Positions 23,236 to 34,698 of a DNA stretch of 44,027 nucleotides are shown piece by piece. The notes beneath the pieces are model-generated. The model was not told where the DNA came from. It saw only the letters and a list, made by a program, of their open reading frames with translations, and ran no database searches. Origin of the DNA: Pseudomonas syringae (GTDB lineage: Bacteria > Pseudomonadota > Gammaproteobacteria > Pseudomonadales > Pseudomonadaceae); NCBI RefSeq assembly GCF_021606685.1, contig NZ_WKCB01000049.1, forward strand, positions 1-44,027, given 5' to 3'. The translations under genes were made by a program, and so were the position numbers. How positions within the stretch are numbered: the stretch's first letter is position 1; each line of letters begins with the position of its first letter.

Positions 23236-24063
23236 TTACAAACGCTGCAGATCCCGTTGGGCCAACTGGGCTGCCGAGGTCCCTGGGTATTGGGCCACAA
23301 CCTGTTGCAGAATGCCTTTGACCTTGTCGGTATGACCCAGGCGGCGCTCTACGTCAGCGAGTTTGTACAGCGAGTCCGGCACCTTGGCGTGCTTGGGGTA
23401 CAGTTGGCTGACCTTGGCAAATGCCTGGCCTGCCCCCTGCAAATCACCCTTGGCCAGGTTGACCTCACCCAACCAGTATTGGGCATTGCCCGCGTACTGG
23501 CTGTTCGGGTACTTGCGCAGGAATGCGGTAAATGCCTGGCTGGCCTTATCGAAATCCTTGGCTTTGATCAGGTCAAAGGCTGCATCGTAATACAGCTTCT
23601 CCTTGGCCGGATCACCCGGTTCACTGCTCGCGGCAGGGGCCGCTGCGGCCCCGGCTGCTGCACCACCGGCGGCGGCACTGGGCGCGCCACCGGCAGAAGA
23701 ATTATCAGGAGTTGCGGCGGGTGTAACGCCGGTTCCTATGCGTCGATCAAGATCCTGGTATCGCTCCAGGCCTTCTTGCTTGAGCTGGTTCACTTGATTC
23801 TGCAGAACTTCAATAGTGCCTTGTTGCTGCGACAATTGATCCTGCATGCGTTGCAGCTGGTTGAACAGTTCGCCCTGTGCGGAGGGGGCGGACGTAGCCG
23901 CCCCCCCAGCATAGGCGCCGTTCGTGCCATAACCCGCTGGCGGATAGCTGCTCCCGCTATTGTTATAGCCAGAGTTGCTATCTTCCACAGGAACCGCAGC
24001 CCACACCGCAAGCGGTGCGAGGCTGAGAGCCAATACAGTTAGAGCACGACGGCACGTTCGCAT
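23236..24063 (-). CDS. cpoB: Cell division coordinator CpoB (YbgF), Tol-Pal system
   Basis: A 275-residue periplasmic protein that links the Tol-Pal machine with peptidoglycan synthesis by PBP1B at division. The signal peptide is residues 1-22 (ending AVWA). Then come a Gly/Ser/Tyr-rich stretch, a trimerising coiled coil (about 66-100, FNQLQRMQDQLSQQQGTIEV), an Ala/Pro-rich linker (about 115-150) and a C-terminal TPR domain (about 152-272, with AFTAFLRKYPNSQYAGNAQY). It is the last gene of the operon, 6 bases after pal. Confidence 0.95.
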   Translation of the reverse strand: MRTCRRALTVLALSLAPLAVWAAVPVEDSNSGYNNSGSSYPPAGYGTNGAYAGGAATSAPSAQGELFNQLQRMQDQLSQQQGTIEVLQNQVNQLKQEGLERYQDLDRRIGTGVTPAATPDNSSAGGAPSAAAGGAAAGAAAAPAASSEPGDPAKEKLYYDAAFDLIKAKDFDKASQAFTAFLRKYPNSQYAGNAQYWLGEVNLAKGDLQGAGQAFAKVSQLYPKHAKVPDSLYKLADVERRLGHTDKVKGILQQVVAQYPGTSAAQLAQRDLQRL

Positions 24064-24069
24064 GACGAA

Positions 24070-24570
24070 TTACTTACGCAGTTCGACGCGACGGTTTTGA
24101 GCCCAGGACTGCTCGTCGTGGCCAGTAGCAACTGGACGCTCTTTACCGTAGGAAACCAGTTCCAGTTGGCCTGGAGCAACACCTTGCAGTACCAGGTAGC
24201 GCTGAACGGCTTTCGCACGACGCTCGCCCAGTGCCATGTTGTACTCACGAGTACCACGTTCGTCGGTGTTACCTTCCAGAACAACGCGAGCGCCGTTAGC
24301 TTTCAGGTCCTTCGCGTGAACGTCCAGAGCGCGCATGGCTTCTGGTTTCAGGTCCGAACTGTCGTATTCGAAGTAGAAAGTGGTGATAGCGCGCAGAGCA
24401 GCTTCTTCGCTCAGGGAGCCGTCAACTGCACCAGTGTTAGCGCCGTAACCAGCGTTTGGATCAACAGCTGCGCCTTCACCGGCATTGTCGCCGCCTTTAG
24501 ACGAGCAACCAACGGCTACGGACAGAGCCAGAGCCAGAGCAGCAAACTTACCAAACTTCAGCATTTCCAT
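24070..24570 (-). CDS. pal: Peptidoglycan-associated lipoprotein Pal (OprL)
   Basis: A 166-residue outer-membrane lipoprotein. The lipobox AVGC places the lipidated cysteine at C22. A flexible linker leads to the OmpA-type peptidoglycan-binding domain (about 60-166), with FYFEYDSSDLKPEA, EGNTDERGTREYN and the final NRRVELRK. It ties the outer membrane to the cell wall and is concentrated at the septum by TolQRAB. Start is ATG 24570 with AGGAG upstream. The pal-tolB gap is 55 bases. Confidence 0.97.
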   Translation of the reverse strand: MEMLKFGKFAALALALSVAVGCSSKGGDNAGEGAAVDPNAGYGANTGAVDGSLSEEAALRAITTFYFEYDSSDLKPEAMRALDVHAKDLKANGARVVLEGNTDERGTREYNMALGERRAKAVQRYLVLQGVAPGQLELVSYGKERPVATGHDEQSWAQNRRVELRK

Positions 24571-24625
24571 CGTGAAACTCCTAATGAACCCCAGTGTGTT
24601 AAGTACTTCTTTTTGTAGCGCCGCG

Positions 24626-25927
24626 TCAGTTCAGGTAAGGGGACCAGGACGGTTCTCTGACTTCGCCTTGAGCGGTAGGAAGCGGGAGCCTTACGCGTCC
24701 ATTAATGGACACGAGCATCAAGACTCCCCGGCCCTGCTGGCGGGTGGCGTAGATTACCATGGTGCCGTTGGGCGCAACAGTAGCTGACTCATCAAGGTTG
24801 GTATCTGTGAGGATTTTTACCGTTCCACGCTGCAAATCCTGGGCCGCAACCCGGAAATTAGTGAAACCATCCTGACGGTGAATCATCACCAACGTCTTTT
24901 CATCAGCCGAAAGCTTTGGATTTGCGTTGTAGTTACCAATAAAGGTCACTCGTTCCGCGCCGCCGCCGTTCACATTTGCCTTGTAGACCTGTGGCTTGCC
25001 GCCACGGTCGGAGGTGAAATAGATAGTCGAACCATCTTTACCCCAGAACGGCTCGGTGTTGATGCCCGGGCCGCTGGTAACACGGCTGATCTGGCGCGAA
25101 GCCATGTTCATCACATAGATATCCGGGTTGCCGTCCTTGGACAGCACGAACGCCAGGCGCGAACCATCCGGCGACCACGCCGGTGCACCGTTGAGGCCTT
25201 CGAAGTTGGTGATCTGCTCACGACGGCCAGTATCGATGTGCTGGACGAAGATACGCGGACGCTTCTGTTCGAAAGACACATAGGCAATGCGCTTGCCGTC
25301 CGGCGCAAAGCGCGGCGACAGGATTGGCTCACGCGACTGCAGCAAAGTGACAGCACGTGCGCCGTCGTAATCCGAGCGCTGCAAAGTGTAACGAGTGTTG
25401 TCTACGGAGAAACGTTCAGCCGTTACATACAACAGACGTGTCGAGAAAGCACCCTTGATACCGGTGAGCTTTTCAAACGACTGGTCCGAGATGTAGTGGG
25501 CCATGTCGCGAATCTGCTCGGCAGTGCCCGAGACGCTGCCGGTCAGAACCTGCTGCTCGGTCGCCACGTTGAACAAGGTGTAGGTGATTTGCAGGCGACC
25601 GCCAGCCGGCGTGATATTGCCGACCATCAGGTACTGCGCGCCCACCGCTTTCCAGTCACGGAACACCACTTCGCTGGCCTGGTTTGGCTGGCTGATCATG
25701 TTGCCTTTCGGAATAGGCGCGTAATAACCGGAGTTGCGCAGGTCATCACTGACGATCTGGGCCATGTCGTCCGGCAGCACACTGCCGCCCTGCCAGCCAA
25801 ACGGTACTACGGCGATCGGGGTGGCCCGATCGCTACCGCTGGTGACCAGGATGTTCTTTTCATCCGCCGCCGCTATCCCTGCCATACAGCAAATAACGAC
25901 AAGCATTCCTCGAAGAAGGTTTCTCAC
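24626..25927 (-). CDS. tolB: Tol-Pal system beta-propeller protein TolB
   Basis: A 433-residue periplasmic protein. The signal peptide ends near residue 21 (AGIAAA). An N-terminal alpha/beta domain (about 25-165) is followed by a six-bladed beta-propeller with repeated WSPDGSRLAF- and FAPDGKRIAY-type blades. It binds Pal and, through its N-terminal strand, TolA. Start is GTG 25927, overlapping the tolA stop (GTGA), with GAGG 9 bases upstream: tight translational coupling. Confidence 0.96.
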   Translation of the reverse strand: MRNLLRGMLVVICCMAGIAAADEKNILVTSGSDRATPIAVVPFGWQGGSVLPDDMAQIVSDDLRNSGYYAPIPKGNMISQPNQASEVVFRDWKAVGAQYLMVGNITPAGGRLQITYTLFNVATEQQVLTGSVSGTAEQIRDMAHYISDQSFEKLTGIKGAFSTRLLYVTAERFSVDNTRYTLQRSDYDGARAVTLLQSREPILSPRFAPDGKRIAYVSFEQKRPRIFVQHIDTGRREQITNFEGLNGAPAWSPDGSRLAFVLSKDGNPDIYVMNMASRQISRVTSGPGINTEPFWGKDGSTIYFTSDRGGKPQVYKANVNGGGAERVTFIGNYNANPKLSADEKTLVMIHRQDGFTNFRVAAQDLQRGTVKILTDTNLDESATVAPNGTMVIYATRQQGRGVLMLVSINGRVRLPLPTAQGEVREPSWSPYLN

Positions 25928-26997
25928 AAGGCTAGATCCTCAGGTGTGAATGTCATCTTGAATGAACGATAGGGAGCGAAGTCGCTTGGTTTCATTCCCT
26001 GCATCTCGGTCAACCGGCCAATATTCTTGACCGCTGCAACCGCTGAACTATCAAACGAAGCATCGCCACTGCCCTTGGCCACGCTGACCGAAGTCACCGT
26101 GCCGTCCGGCAACATGCCGATCTGCAATACGACTGTCATGCCTTTGCGTGCCGAAGGTGGACGTGTCCAGCCTTCCGCTGCACGAGCCCGAATCAGGTCA
26201 TCGAAACTGCCCGCGACTTCATCACCACGTTCATCGGCCAAGGCTTGCTGACGCTGCGGCGTGTCGGAGAGCAAATCTGCCAAGGCCTGAGCCTTTTTCT
26301 CTTCGGCGGATTTACGCGCTGCTTCCTGGGCCTTCTTCTTGGTGGCGTCGGCGGCAGCTTTCTTCTTCGCGTCGTCGGCGATCTTCTTCTTCGCCTCGTC
26401 TGCTTCAGCTTTTTTCTTGGCGTCTTCGGCGGCTTTCTTCTTCGCGTCTTCGACTATTTTCTTCTTGGCGTCTTCAGCGGCCTGTTTCTTGGCCTCTTCT
26501 TCGGCAGCTTTCTTTGCTTCGTCTTCGGCTTTCTTCTTGGCTATATCAGCCAATTGTTTCTCTTCAGCCTTTTTCGCGTCGGCAGCTTTCTCGGCTTTCT
26601 TGGCTTCATCAGCCTTTTTCGCCTCGTCGGCCTTCTTCGCTTCGTCAGCCTTTTTCGATTCCTCGGCCTTTTGAGCCGCCTCTTCTTTCTTTTGTTCCGC
26701 AGCAGCCTTCACCGCTTCCTGCTCGACCTTCTTCTGTTCCATCTGCTCGACTTCAGTCTGGCGCGCAGCCGACTTCTGGGCTTCACCCGCAATCTTCTGA
26801 TTGGTCTGGGTGGTGGCCTGGCTTTTCGATTTCAGCTGATACAGGGTCGCCTGCACGATCGGTTTGGCTGGCGGCAGGTCCGGGGTCATGGCAAAGCTGA
26901 CGAACAGCATGCCAAATACCAGGACGTGCAGGGCAATTGCCCAGACGCTAGGCCAGAAGAAGCTTTCCGAGGCGGACGGCTCTCGCTGTTGCTGCAT
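25924..26997 (-). CDS. tolA: Cell envelope protein TolA
   Basis: A 357-residue protein. A single N-terminal membrane anchor (about 13-36) is followed by a very long Ala/Lys/Glu-rich helix (about 75-245, KKAEDEAKKAAEEEAKKQ and many variants) spanning the periplasm. The compact C-terminal domain (about 265-357) contacts Pal and TolB. It transmits proton-motive force from TolQR to the outer membrane, and is also a receptor for phages and colicin-like toxins. The ATG shares its A with the tolR stop (TGATG). The helix-coding part is internally repetitive at DNA level. Confidence 0.96.
   Translation of the reverse strand: MQQQREPSASESFFWPSVWAIALHVLVFGMLFVSFAMTPDLPPAKPIVQATLYQLKSKSQATTQTNQKIAGEAQKSAARQTEVEQMEQKKVEQEAVKAAAEQKKEEAAQKAEESKKADEAKKADEAKKADEAKKAEKAADAKKAEEKQLADIAKKKAEDEAKKAAEEEAKKQAAEDAKKKIVEDAKKKAAEDAKKKAEADEAKKKIADDAKKKAAADATKKKAQEAARKSAEEKKAQALADLLSDTPQRQQALADERGDEVAGSFDDLIRARAAEGWTRPPSARKGMTVVLQIGMLPDGTVTSVSVAKGSGDASFDSSAVAAVKNIGRLTEMQGMKPSDFAPYRSFKMTFTPEDLAL
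26277..26757 (-). repeat. Imperfect short tandem repeats in tolA
   Basis: The DNA encoding the TolA helix repeats units of the kind aagaaggccgaa/gacgcg with many variants, giving runs of KKA-E/D-EA. Such tracts often change length between strains by slippage or recombination. Confidence 0.8.
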
Positions 26998-27458
26998 CAG
27001 GGCGCCTCGGTAATCAAGCCAACGTTACCGACGCCGGCCTTCTGCAGCCCGCCCATGGCACCCATGACGGAGCCGTAGTCGACAGATTTGTCACCACGAA
27101 TGAACACCTGGGTGTGCTTGCCACCTTCGTTGCCGGAACGAATGATCTTGGTCACGGCATCGGTCATCGCCGGCAGGGTCAGGGCCTTGTCCTGCTGTTT
27201 CTGAGTGTCGACTTCGCTGCCAAGGTTCCAGTAATAGGTCTTGTCAGACTTGATCGAAATGGTCAGGACCTGTGTGTTGTTGTCTTGCGGCAAGGCTTCA
27301 CTGGAAACCTTGGGCAGATCAACCTTCACGCCCTGGTTGAGCATCGGCGCGGTCACCATGAAGATAACCAGCAGTACCAGCATCACGTCGATGTAGGGCA
27401 CTACGTTCATCTCGGCGACCGGCTTGCGCTTTTTGCGAGCTCGAGCGATTAAAGCCAT
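26997..27458 (-). CDS. tolR: TolR, ExbD-family inner-membrane protein
   Basis: A 153-residue protein with one transmembrane helix (about 20-40, PYIDVMLVLLVIFMVTAP) containing the proton-path aspartate D24, and a periplasmic domain that binds peptidoglycan. It works with TolQ as a proton-driven motor. It starts 14 bases after the tolQ stop with GGTAATT upstream and overlaps the tolA start by one base. Confidence 0.96.
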   Translation of the reverse strand: MALIARARKKRKPVAEMNVVPYIDVMLVLLVIFMVTAPMLNQGVKVDLPKVSSEALPQDNNTQVLTISIKSDKTYYWNLGSEVDTQKQQDKALTLPAMTDAVTKIIRSGNEGGKHTQVFIRGDKSVDYGSVMGAMGGLQKAGVGNVGLITEAP

Positions 27459-27472
27459 TGGGAATTACCTGC

Positions 27473-28168
27473 TTATTCTTCGCTGGTGTGCACTTTACGG
27501 TGCAGGATCGCCTGGAATTCATCGGCGAAGGTGTAGTAACGGCCGATCAAGGTTTCGCTGGTAGCGGCAAAACGGTTGTAGGCGATTACTGCGGGGATAG
27601 CGGCAAACAGGCCGATCGCGGTGGCGATCAGGGCCTCGGCAATACCCGGAGCCACGGTGGCCAGGGTGGCTTGCTGGGCCTGGGCCAGGCCGCGGAAGGA
27701 GTTCATGATCCCCCACACGGTACCGAACAGGCCGATGTACGGGCTTACGGAACCTACGGTGGCGAGGAACGGCAAGCTTTGCTCAAGCTTCTCTTCTTCG
27801 CGGGAGATGGCAACGCGCATGGCACGGGCCACGCCTTCCATGACCGCTTCCGGGTCAACACCCGGCTGCTGGCGCAGGCGCGAGAATTCCTTGAAGCCGG
27901 CGCGGAAGATCTGCTCCACACCCGAGTCCGGGTCTGGGTTGCTGCCGGCCTGGCGGTACAGCTTGGACAGGTCGATACCCGACCAGAAGCGCTCTTCAAA
28001 GCTCTCCAGGGCGCGTCGACCGGCACGCAGCAGGTTGCTGCGCTGAAAAATCATGACCCAAGAGGTAACCGATGCGGCTACCAGGGTCAGCATGACCAGT
28101 TGAACCACAACACTGGCATTGCTGACCAGGCTCCACATGGAGGAATGGTCGACGACGGTAGGTTCCAC
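27473..28168 (-). CDS. tolQ: TolQ, ExbB/MotA-family proton channel
   Basis: A 231-residue protein with three membrane helices (about 17-40, 135-160 and 170-195). The conserved channel stretch is GLFGTVWGIMNSF, with a second conserved run ATAIGLFAAIPAVIAYN. It forms a pentamer around a TolR dimer. Start is taken as GTG 28168 with CAGGAG 8 bases upstream; this gives 231 residues as in other pseudomonads and is preferred over an upstream ATG inside ybgC. The GTG lies one base past the ybgC stop. Confidence 0.94.
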   Translation of the reverse strand: MEPTVVDHSSMWSLVSNASVVVQLVMLTLVAASVTSWVMIFQRSNLLRAGRRALESFEERFWSGIDLSKLYRQAGSNPDPDSGVEQIFRAGFKEFSRLRQQPGVDPEAVMEGVARAMRVAISREEEKLEQSLPFLATVGSVSPYIGLFGTVWGIMNSFRGLAQAQQATLATVAPGIAEALIATAIGLFAAIPAVIAYNRFAATSETLIGRYYTFADEFQAILHRKVHTSEE

Positions 28169-28169
28169 G

Positions 28170-28625
28170 CTAAATCTCCTGCTTTGATTGTTTACCCGCG
28201 CCGCTCTCGGCGGCAAAGGCCGCACGTAGAGTTTCGGGAATGGCCCGAGGTTTCAAACTATTGGTGCGCACACAGGCCACCAGGAACTGCCCCTCACAGA
28301 GCAGCGTTGCATCCGTTGCCCGCCTGACCTGCTGCTTGAAACGCAGGCTGACACGGTTCAATTCGATCACTTGCGCACTGACCAACAGCTCATCGTCCAA
28401 CCGCGCCGGCGCGTGATAGCGAGCCTCGCTGGAATGCACGACGAACAACAGGTCCTCCCCTGCCAGCTCGGATTGGGCAAAGCCCAGCTCCCGTAGCCGC
28501 TCGGTTCGAGCCCGCTCCATGAACTTGAGGTAATTGACGTAATACACGATGCCGCCCGCATCGGTGTCTTCGTAATAAACGCGACAGCGATGTGCGAACG
28601 ACGGATCCCCATTTTGCGCGCGCAT
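28170..28625 (-). CDS. ybgC: Tol-Pal associated acyl-CoA thioesterase YbgC
   Basis: A 151-residue hotdog-fold thioesterase. The catalytic aspartate lies in VYYEDTDAGGIVYYVNYLKF (about 17-36), the family signature. It hydrolyses acyl-CoA or acyl-ACP and has been linked to phospholipid enzymes. It is the first gene of the tol-pal operon, with tolQ starting one base after its stop. The upstream gap to ruvB (140 bases) should contain the operon promoter. Confidence 0.94.
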   Translation of the reverse strand: MRAQNGDPSFAHRCRVYYEDTDAGGIVYYVNYLKFMERARTERLRELGFAQSELAGEDLLFVVHSSEARYHAPARLDDELLVSAQVIELNRVSLRFKQQVRRATDATLLCEGQFLVACVRTNSLKPRAIPETLRAAFAAESGAGKQSKQEI

Positions 28626-28765
28626 ACTCTAGTGCTTACTCCTCAGGTTGCCAATCCGGCTGGGCAACTGTTTTTTCATTCTCGAAAAACATATCCAGTG
28701 ACTGAATGACGACGCCAGCCACTAGGACAGCACAAACCTCGAATAAATCGACGAACAAACTGCTT

Positions 28766-29824
28766 TTAATCGTCCACTGCATCGAGGAATTCGTCTACCA
28801 CGGGCATCTCCCCCAATCGTGACGGAATGTTTAACCCGAAGTGCAGATAGGCGTGGCGCGTCACCACCCGCCCCCTTGGCGTGCGCATGATGTAGCCCTG
28901 CTGGATCAGGTACGGTTCCAGCACATCCTCAATGGTATGGCGCTCCTCGCTGATGGCTGCCGCGAGGCTGTCGACGCCCACCGGGCCACCGTCGAACTTC
29001 TCGATCATGGTCAAGAGTAGACGTCGATCCTGGTGATCGAAGCCATGCTCGTCCACGTCCAGCAGGTTCAAGGCCAGGTCGGCCACCGCCTTGGTGATAT
29101 GCCCCTTGGCCCGCACCTGGGCGAAGTCGCGCACGCGACGCAGCAAGCGGTTGGCAATCCGTGGCGTGCCGCGAGCGCGCCGGGCGATTTCAAACGCCCC
29201 TTCAGGCTCCAGGGGCAAGCCCAGGATGCTCGCCGAACGGCTGACAATCGTCGCGAGGTCGGCAGTGCTGTAGAACTCCAGACGTTGAACAATGCCGAAA
29301 CGGTCTCGCAGCGGGTTGGTCAACATCCCCGCACGCGTGGTCGCGCCCACCAGGGTGAACGGTGGCAGGTCGAGCTTGATCGAGCGGGCCGCCGGGCCCT
29401 CGCCGATCATGATGTCGAGTTGGAAATCCTCCATCGCCGGGTACAGCACTTCCTCGACGATCGGCGAAAGCCGGTGGATCTCGTCGATAAACAACACATC
29501 GTGCGGTTCAAGGTTGGTCAGCAATGCTGCCAGGTCACCCGGACGTTCCAGCACTGGGCCGGAGGTGGACTTGATCGAAACCCCCATTTCCTGGGCAATG
29601 ATGTTGGCCAGCGTGGTTTTGCCCAACCCCGGCGGGCCGAAGATCAGGGTGTGGTCCAACGACTCGCTGCGCCCACGTGCGGCCTGGATAAACAGCTCCA
29701 TCTGCTCGCGCACGGTGGGCTGGCCGATGTACTCGGCCAGGCTCAGGGGGCGGATGGCGCGGTCCTGGACTTCTTCACGGTCGCGCGGGCCGGTGGCCGC
29801 GATCAGACGATCAGCTTCAATCAC
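28766..29824 (-). CDS. ruvB: Holliday junction helicase subunit RuvB
   Basis: A 352-residue AAA+ ATPase that drives branch migration of Holliday junctions as hexameric rings with RuvA. Walker A is GPPGLGKTT (about 63), Walker B DVLFIDEIHRL (about 108), and sensor 1 GATTRAG (about 160). A C-terminal winged helix contains the family-typical GYIMRTPRGR. It starts with GTG 29824 immediately after the ruvA TAA, so it is coupled to ruvA. Confidence 0.97.
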   Translation of the reverse strand: MIEADRLIAATGPRDREEVQDRAIRPLSLAEYIGQPTVREQMELFIQAARGRSESLDHTLIFGPPGLGKTTLANIIAQEMGVSIKSTSGPVLERPGDLAALLTNLEPHDVLFIDEIHRLSPIVEEVLYPAMEDFQLDIMIGEGPAARSIKLDLPPFTLVGATTRAGMLTNPLRDRFGIVQRLEFYSTADLATIVSRSASILGLPLEPEGAFEIARRARGTPRIANRLLRRVRDFAQVRAKGHITKAVADLALNLLDVDEHGFDHQDRRLLLTMIEKFDGGPVGVDSLAAAISEERHTIEDVLEPYLIQQGYIMRTPRGRVVTRHAYLHFGLNIPSRLGEMPVVDEFLDAVDD

Positions 29825-30436
29825 TTAAATCATTCCCTTCAGGGCTCGGCGGATCATGTCTTCGCTGCTCAGGTTCTTGTCCTTGATGGCCGACACGGCC
29901 TTGCTGGCTTCCTGCGGCTTGTAGCCCAGGGAGATCAGCGCGCTGACAGCATCGCTTTCGGCACTGGCCACCTGGCCCGCCGGCATATCCGGCTGGTTCG
30001 GCACCAGGGCAAACATGCTCGGTACGACTTCCCAGGCCTTGAAACGGTCCTTGAGTTCGACCAGCAAGCGCTCGGCGGTTTTCTTGCCAACGCCCGGCAC
30101 CTTGGTCAGCGCCGAGGTGTCCTGGGCCGACACCGCACGCACCAGCTCATCGACTTCCAGGCTCGACATCAGCGCCAGGGCGAGCTTGGGGCCCACGCCG
30201 TTCAGGCGAATCAGCTCGCGGAAGAAGTCACGGTCACGCTTGCCAATGAAACCATAGAGCAATTGTGCGTCTTCGCGCACCACCAGGTGAGTGTGCAGGG
30301 TCAGCGGTTCGCCGACCGACGGCAGGCGGTACAGGGTGGTCATGGGCACTTCCAGCTCATACCCCAGCCCGTTTACATCCAGAATCAGGTGCGGCGGCTG
30401 TTTCTCAGCCAGGGTGCCGCGCAAGCGTCCAATCAC
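29825..30436 (-). CDS. ruvA: Holliday junction helicase subunit RuvA
   Basis: A 203-residue protein that holds the four-way DNA junction as a tetramer. An OB-fold domain at the N terminus (MIGRLRGTLAEKQPPHLILD) is followed by two helix-hairpin-helix motifs (LNGVGPKLALALM, VPGVGKKTAERLL at about 75-125) and a C-terminal domain that binds RuvB. ruvC lies 68 bases upstream on the same strand. Confidence 0.97.
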   Translation of the reverse strand: MIGRLRGTLAEKQPPHLILDVNGLGYELEVPMTTLYRLPSVGEPLTLHTHLVVREDAQLLYGFIGKRDRDFFRELIRLNGVGPKLALALMSSLEVDELVRAVSAQDTSALTKVPGVGKKTAERLLVELKDRFKAWEVVPSMFALVPNQPDMPAGQVASAESDAVSALISLGYKPQEASKAVSAIKDKNLSSEDMIRRALKGMI

Positions 30437-30504
30437 GGTTCAGATCCTTAAAGCTTGGGGGTCAGATCGGGGCCTGACCGGAAACAACGATTGCGCTGAT
30501 GCTA

Positions 30505-31029
30505 TCAGAGACGCAGGCGCCCGCCACGACTGCGTGCCGTGCCGAGGCCATGGGGCAACAGACTGGAACGGGTATGCGCATGGCAAATGGCGATGGCCAG
30601 GGCGTCGGAGGCGTCAATCTGCGGCTTTGAAGTGAGCTTGAGCATGTGCATGACCATCATCTGCACTTGCTCTTTATTCGCCGCGCCGGTGCCGACCACC
30701 GCTTGTTTGACCTGGGTCGCGGTGTATTCGGCGATTTCCATGCCCTCTTCGGCACCCGCCACGATGGCGGCGCCACGGGCCTGGCCGAGCTTGAGGGCCG
30801 AATCGGCGTTTTTGGCCATGAAGACTTTTTCGATGCCCATGGTCACCGGCCCGTAGGTCTGGATCACTTCACGCACGCCGCGATAGACGATCTGCAGGCG
30901 CTCGGCCAACTCGCCCGCGCCCGTGCGGATGCAGCCCGAAGCGACGTATACACAGCCACGCGGGGTCTGCTGCACCACGCCAAAACCGGTGATGCGCGAA
31001 CCGGGGTCGATACCTAGGATTAAAGTCAT
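30505..31029 (-). CDS. ruvC: Holliday junction resolvase RuvC
   Basis: A 174-residue RNase H-fold endonuclease that cuts Holliday junctions. The first catalytic aspartate is D8 in ILGIDPGSRITGFGV, with further acidic residues in MGIEKVFMAKN and DASDALAIAICH. Start is ATG 31029 (MTLILG), the usual family start, rather than an upstream ATG. Length is normal. It heads the ruvC-ruvA-ruvB group, all involved in repair of stalled forks. Confidence 0.96.
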   Translation of the reverse strand: MTLILGIDPGSRITGFGVVQQTPRGCVYVASGCIRTGAGELAERLQIVYRGVREVIQTYGPVTMGIEKVFMAKNADSALKLGQARGAAIVAGAEEGMEIAEYTATQVKQAVVGTGAANKEQVQMMVMHMLKLTSKPQIDASDALAIAICHAHTRSSLLPHGLGTARSRGGRLRL

Positions 31030-31077
31030 AACGCCTGCAGGTCGGATAAACACATTTTTTGATACACCATAGTTCCA

Positions 31078-31168
31078 ATGTGGGAGGGGGCTTGCTCCCG
31101 ATAGCAGTGTGTCAGTCAGCTTATGGCTAACTGGACGACCGCCATCGGGAGCAAGCCCCCTCCCACAT
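31078..31168. repeat. REPIN
   Basis: Two arms, both of the 'gggggcttgctcccgat' variant, in forward-then-reverse order with a spacer of about 45 bases. It occupies the gap between yebC and ruvC. Confidence 0.92.
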
Positions 31169-31186
31169 TTGCATCTACGTCATTCC

Positions 31187-31933
<747 letters not shown>

Positions 31934-32017
31934 AACACAACTCCGAAATTCTCTAGAAACCTTATCTATCCCGCCTCAGGCCGGACTTCTTTCTTTAAAG
32001 CACAAGCCTTGTAACGC

Positions 32018-32045
32018 AAAGGCGCATCCTAAGATGCGCCTTTTT
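32018..32045. terminator. Stem-loop between aspS and yebC
   Basis: GGCGCATC (32021-32028) pairs with GATGCGCC (32033-32040). Five T residues follow on the plus strand, but on the minus strand, where both flanking genes are read, only TTT follows. It probably ends the aspS transcript less efficiently than a full terminator. Confidence 0.7.
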
Positions 32046-32083
32046 AGACTGCGTAAACCTCAGTGCGCTTGCACGCAGTGGCC

Positions 32084-33859
<1,776 letters not shown>

Positions 33860-33966
33860 GGTAGTGGTTTCACTTCTCGTAATTCGAAATTCGGTGGAGG
33901 CCCGCCTCGTCACCGTACATTAAAGCAGGGGACGGATAATGCAGGAGCCTGCGCATGGGTTTCAAC

Positions 33967-34188
33967 TCAGTCTGCTTTGTCGCCGCCCGCCAGATTCTTC
34001 TTGGCGCCGGTCTTGAAATCGGTCTCGTACCAGCCGCTGCCGCTCAGACGGAAGCCCGGCATGGACAACATCTTCTTCAGCTCAGGAGCCTGGCAAGCAG
34101 GGCAATCGACCAGCGGCGCGGCGCTGATCTTCTGAATGGCTTCCAACTGATGACCACAGGAAGCACATTGATAGTCGTACATGGGCAT
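33967..34188 (-). CDS. FmdB-type zinc-ribbon protein
   Basis: A 73-residue protein with a four-cysteine zinc ribbon (CASC at about 8-11 and CPAC at about 29-32) and the family start MPMYDYQCASCGH. The C-terminal half is basic and Gly-rich. The family is named after an amidase-operon regulator, but its biochemical role is unclear. It lies about 107 bases upstream of aspS on the same strand and is probably cotranscribed with it. Confidence 0.88.
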   Translation of the reverse strand: MPMYDYQCASCGHQLEAIQKISAAPLVDCPACQAPELKKMLSMPGFRLSGSGWYETDFKTGAKKNLAGGDKAD

Positions 34189-34356
34189 GGAGATGTCTCG
34201 GCGATCAGATCGTTACTGCGCCGCGCCTACCCTGGGATAACACCCCGCAAGCGCAGCAAAGCGCGGGATTATATCTGGTAAATCGAGGCAGCGCAGCCGG
34301 CATTCTGCCCCGAACCCGGCCCACCTCGACGGCGGGCCGGCCCCGGTGCCCGCCGA

Positions 34357-34698
34357 TTACTCAGGGTTCGGCGAAGCAATCCGGCCTTTTAACAGATGAA
34401 CCACACACACTACCCTGACCAGCCCACTGAAGTTCTTTACACCGCCATACCGCAAGTGCACCTCCCGATCGACGTAGGACAACAGCGCACTGACCGAGCA
34501 GGCATTGATCCTGGCGATTTCCGTGAGGATATTCCAATAGATCTGCTCAAGCCGCAGGCAGGTAGAAAACCCGTTGAGCCTCACCGACCGTGACAAGGGC
34601 TTGGCCAGCCCCATATCGAACCCTTTTGCAAAAGGGTCGACTTTTATCTTATGAAAACCACCGGTTTCCATCACGCCATTACCGACTCCACATGACAT
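34357..34698 (-). CDS. Ribbon-helix-helix domain protein
   Basis: A predicted 113-residue protein. The C-terminal 75 residues match the RHH_4-type pattern: a basic strand (SRSVRLNGFSTCLRLE), a helix (IYWNILTEIARI), a turn with SVSALLSYVD, and a final helix after VKNFSGLVRV. Such proteins usually bind DNA as dimers. The start is uncertain: ATG 34698 has AGGTG close upstream and gives a length like relatives; ATG 34671 is also possible, and the frame stays open up to 34869. I do not recall a counterpart at this place in P. aeruginosa. The target is unknown. Confidence 0.65.
   Translation of the reverse strand: MSCGVGNGVMETGGFHKIKVDPFAKGFDMGLAKPLSRSVRLNGFSTCLRLEQIYWNILTEIARINACSVSALLSYVDREVHLRYGGVKNFSGLVRVVCVVHLLKGRIASPNPE

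Noticed and set aside
26277..26757. CRISPR-like or minisatellite array
   Set aside because: The repeats are codons of the Ala/Lys/Glu helix of TolA, irregular in unit length and without spacers.
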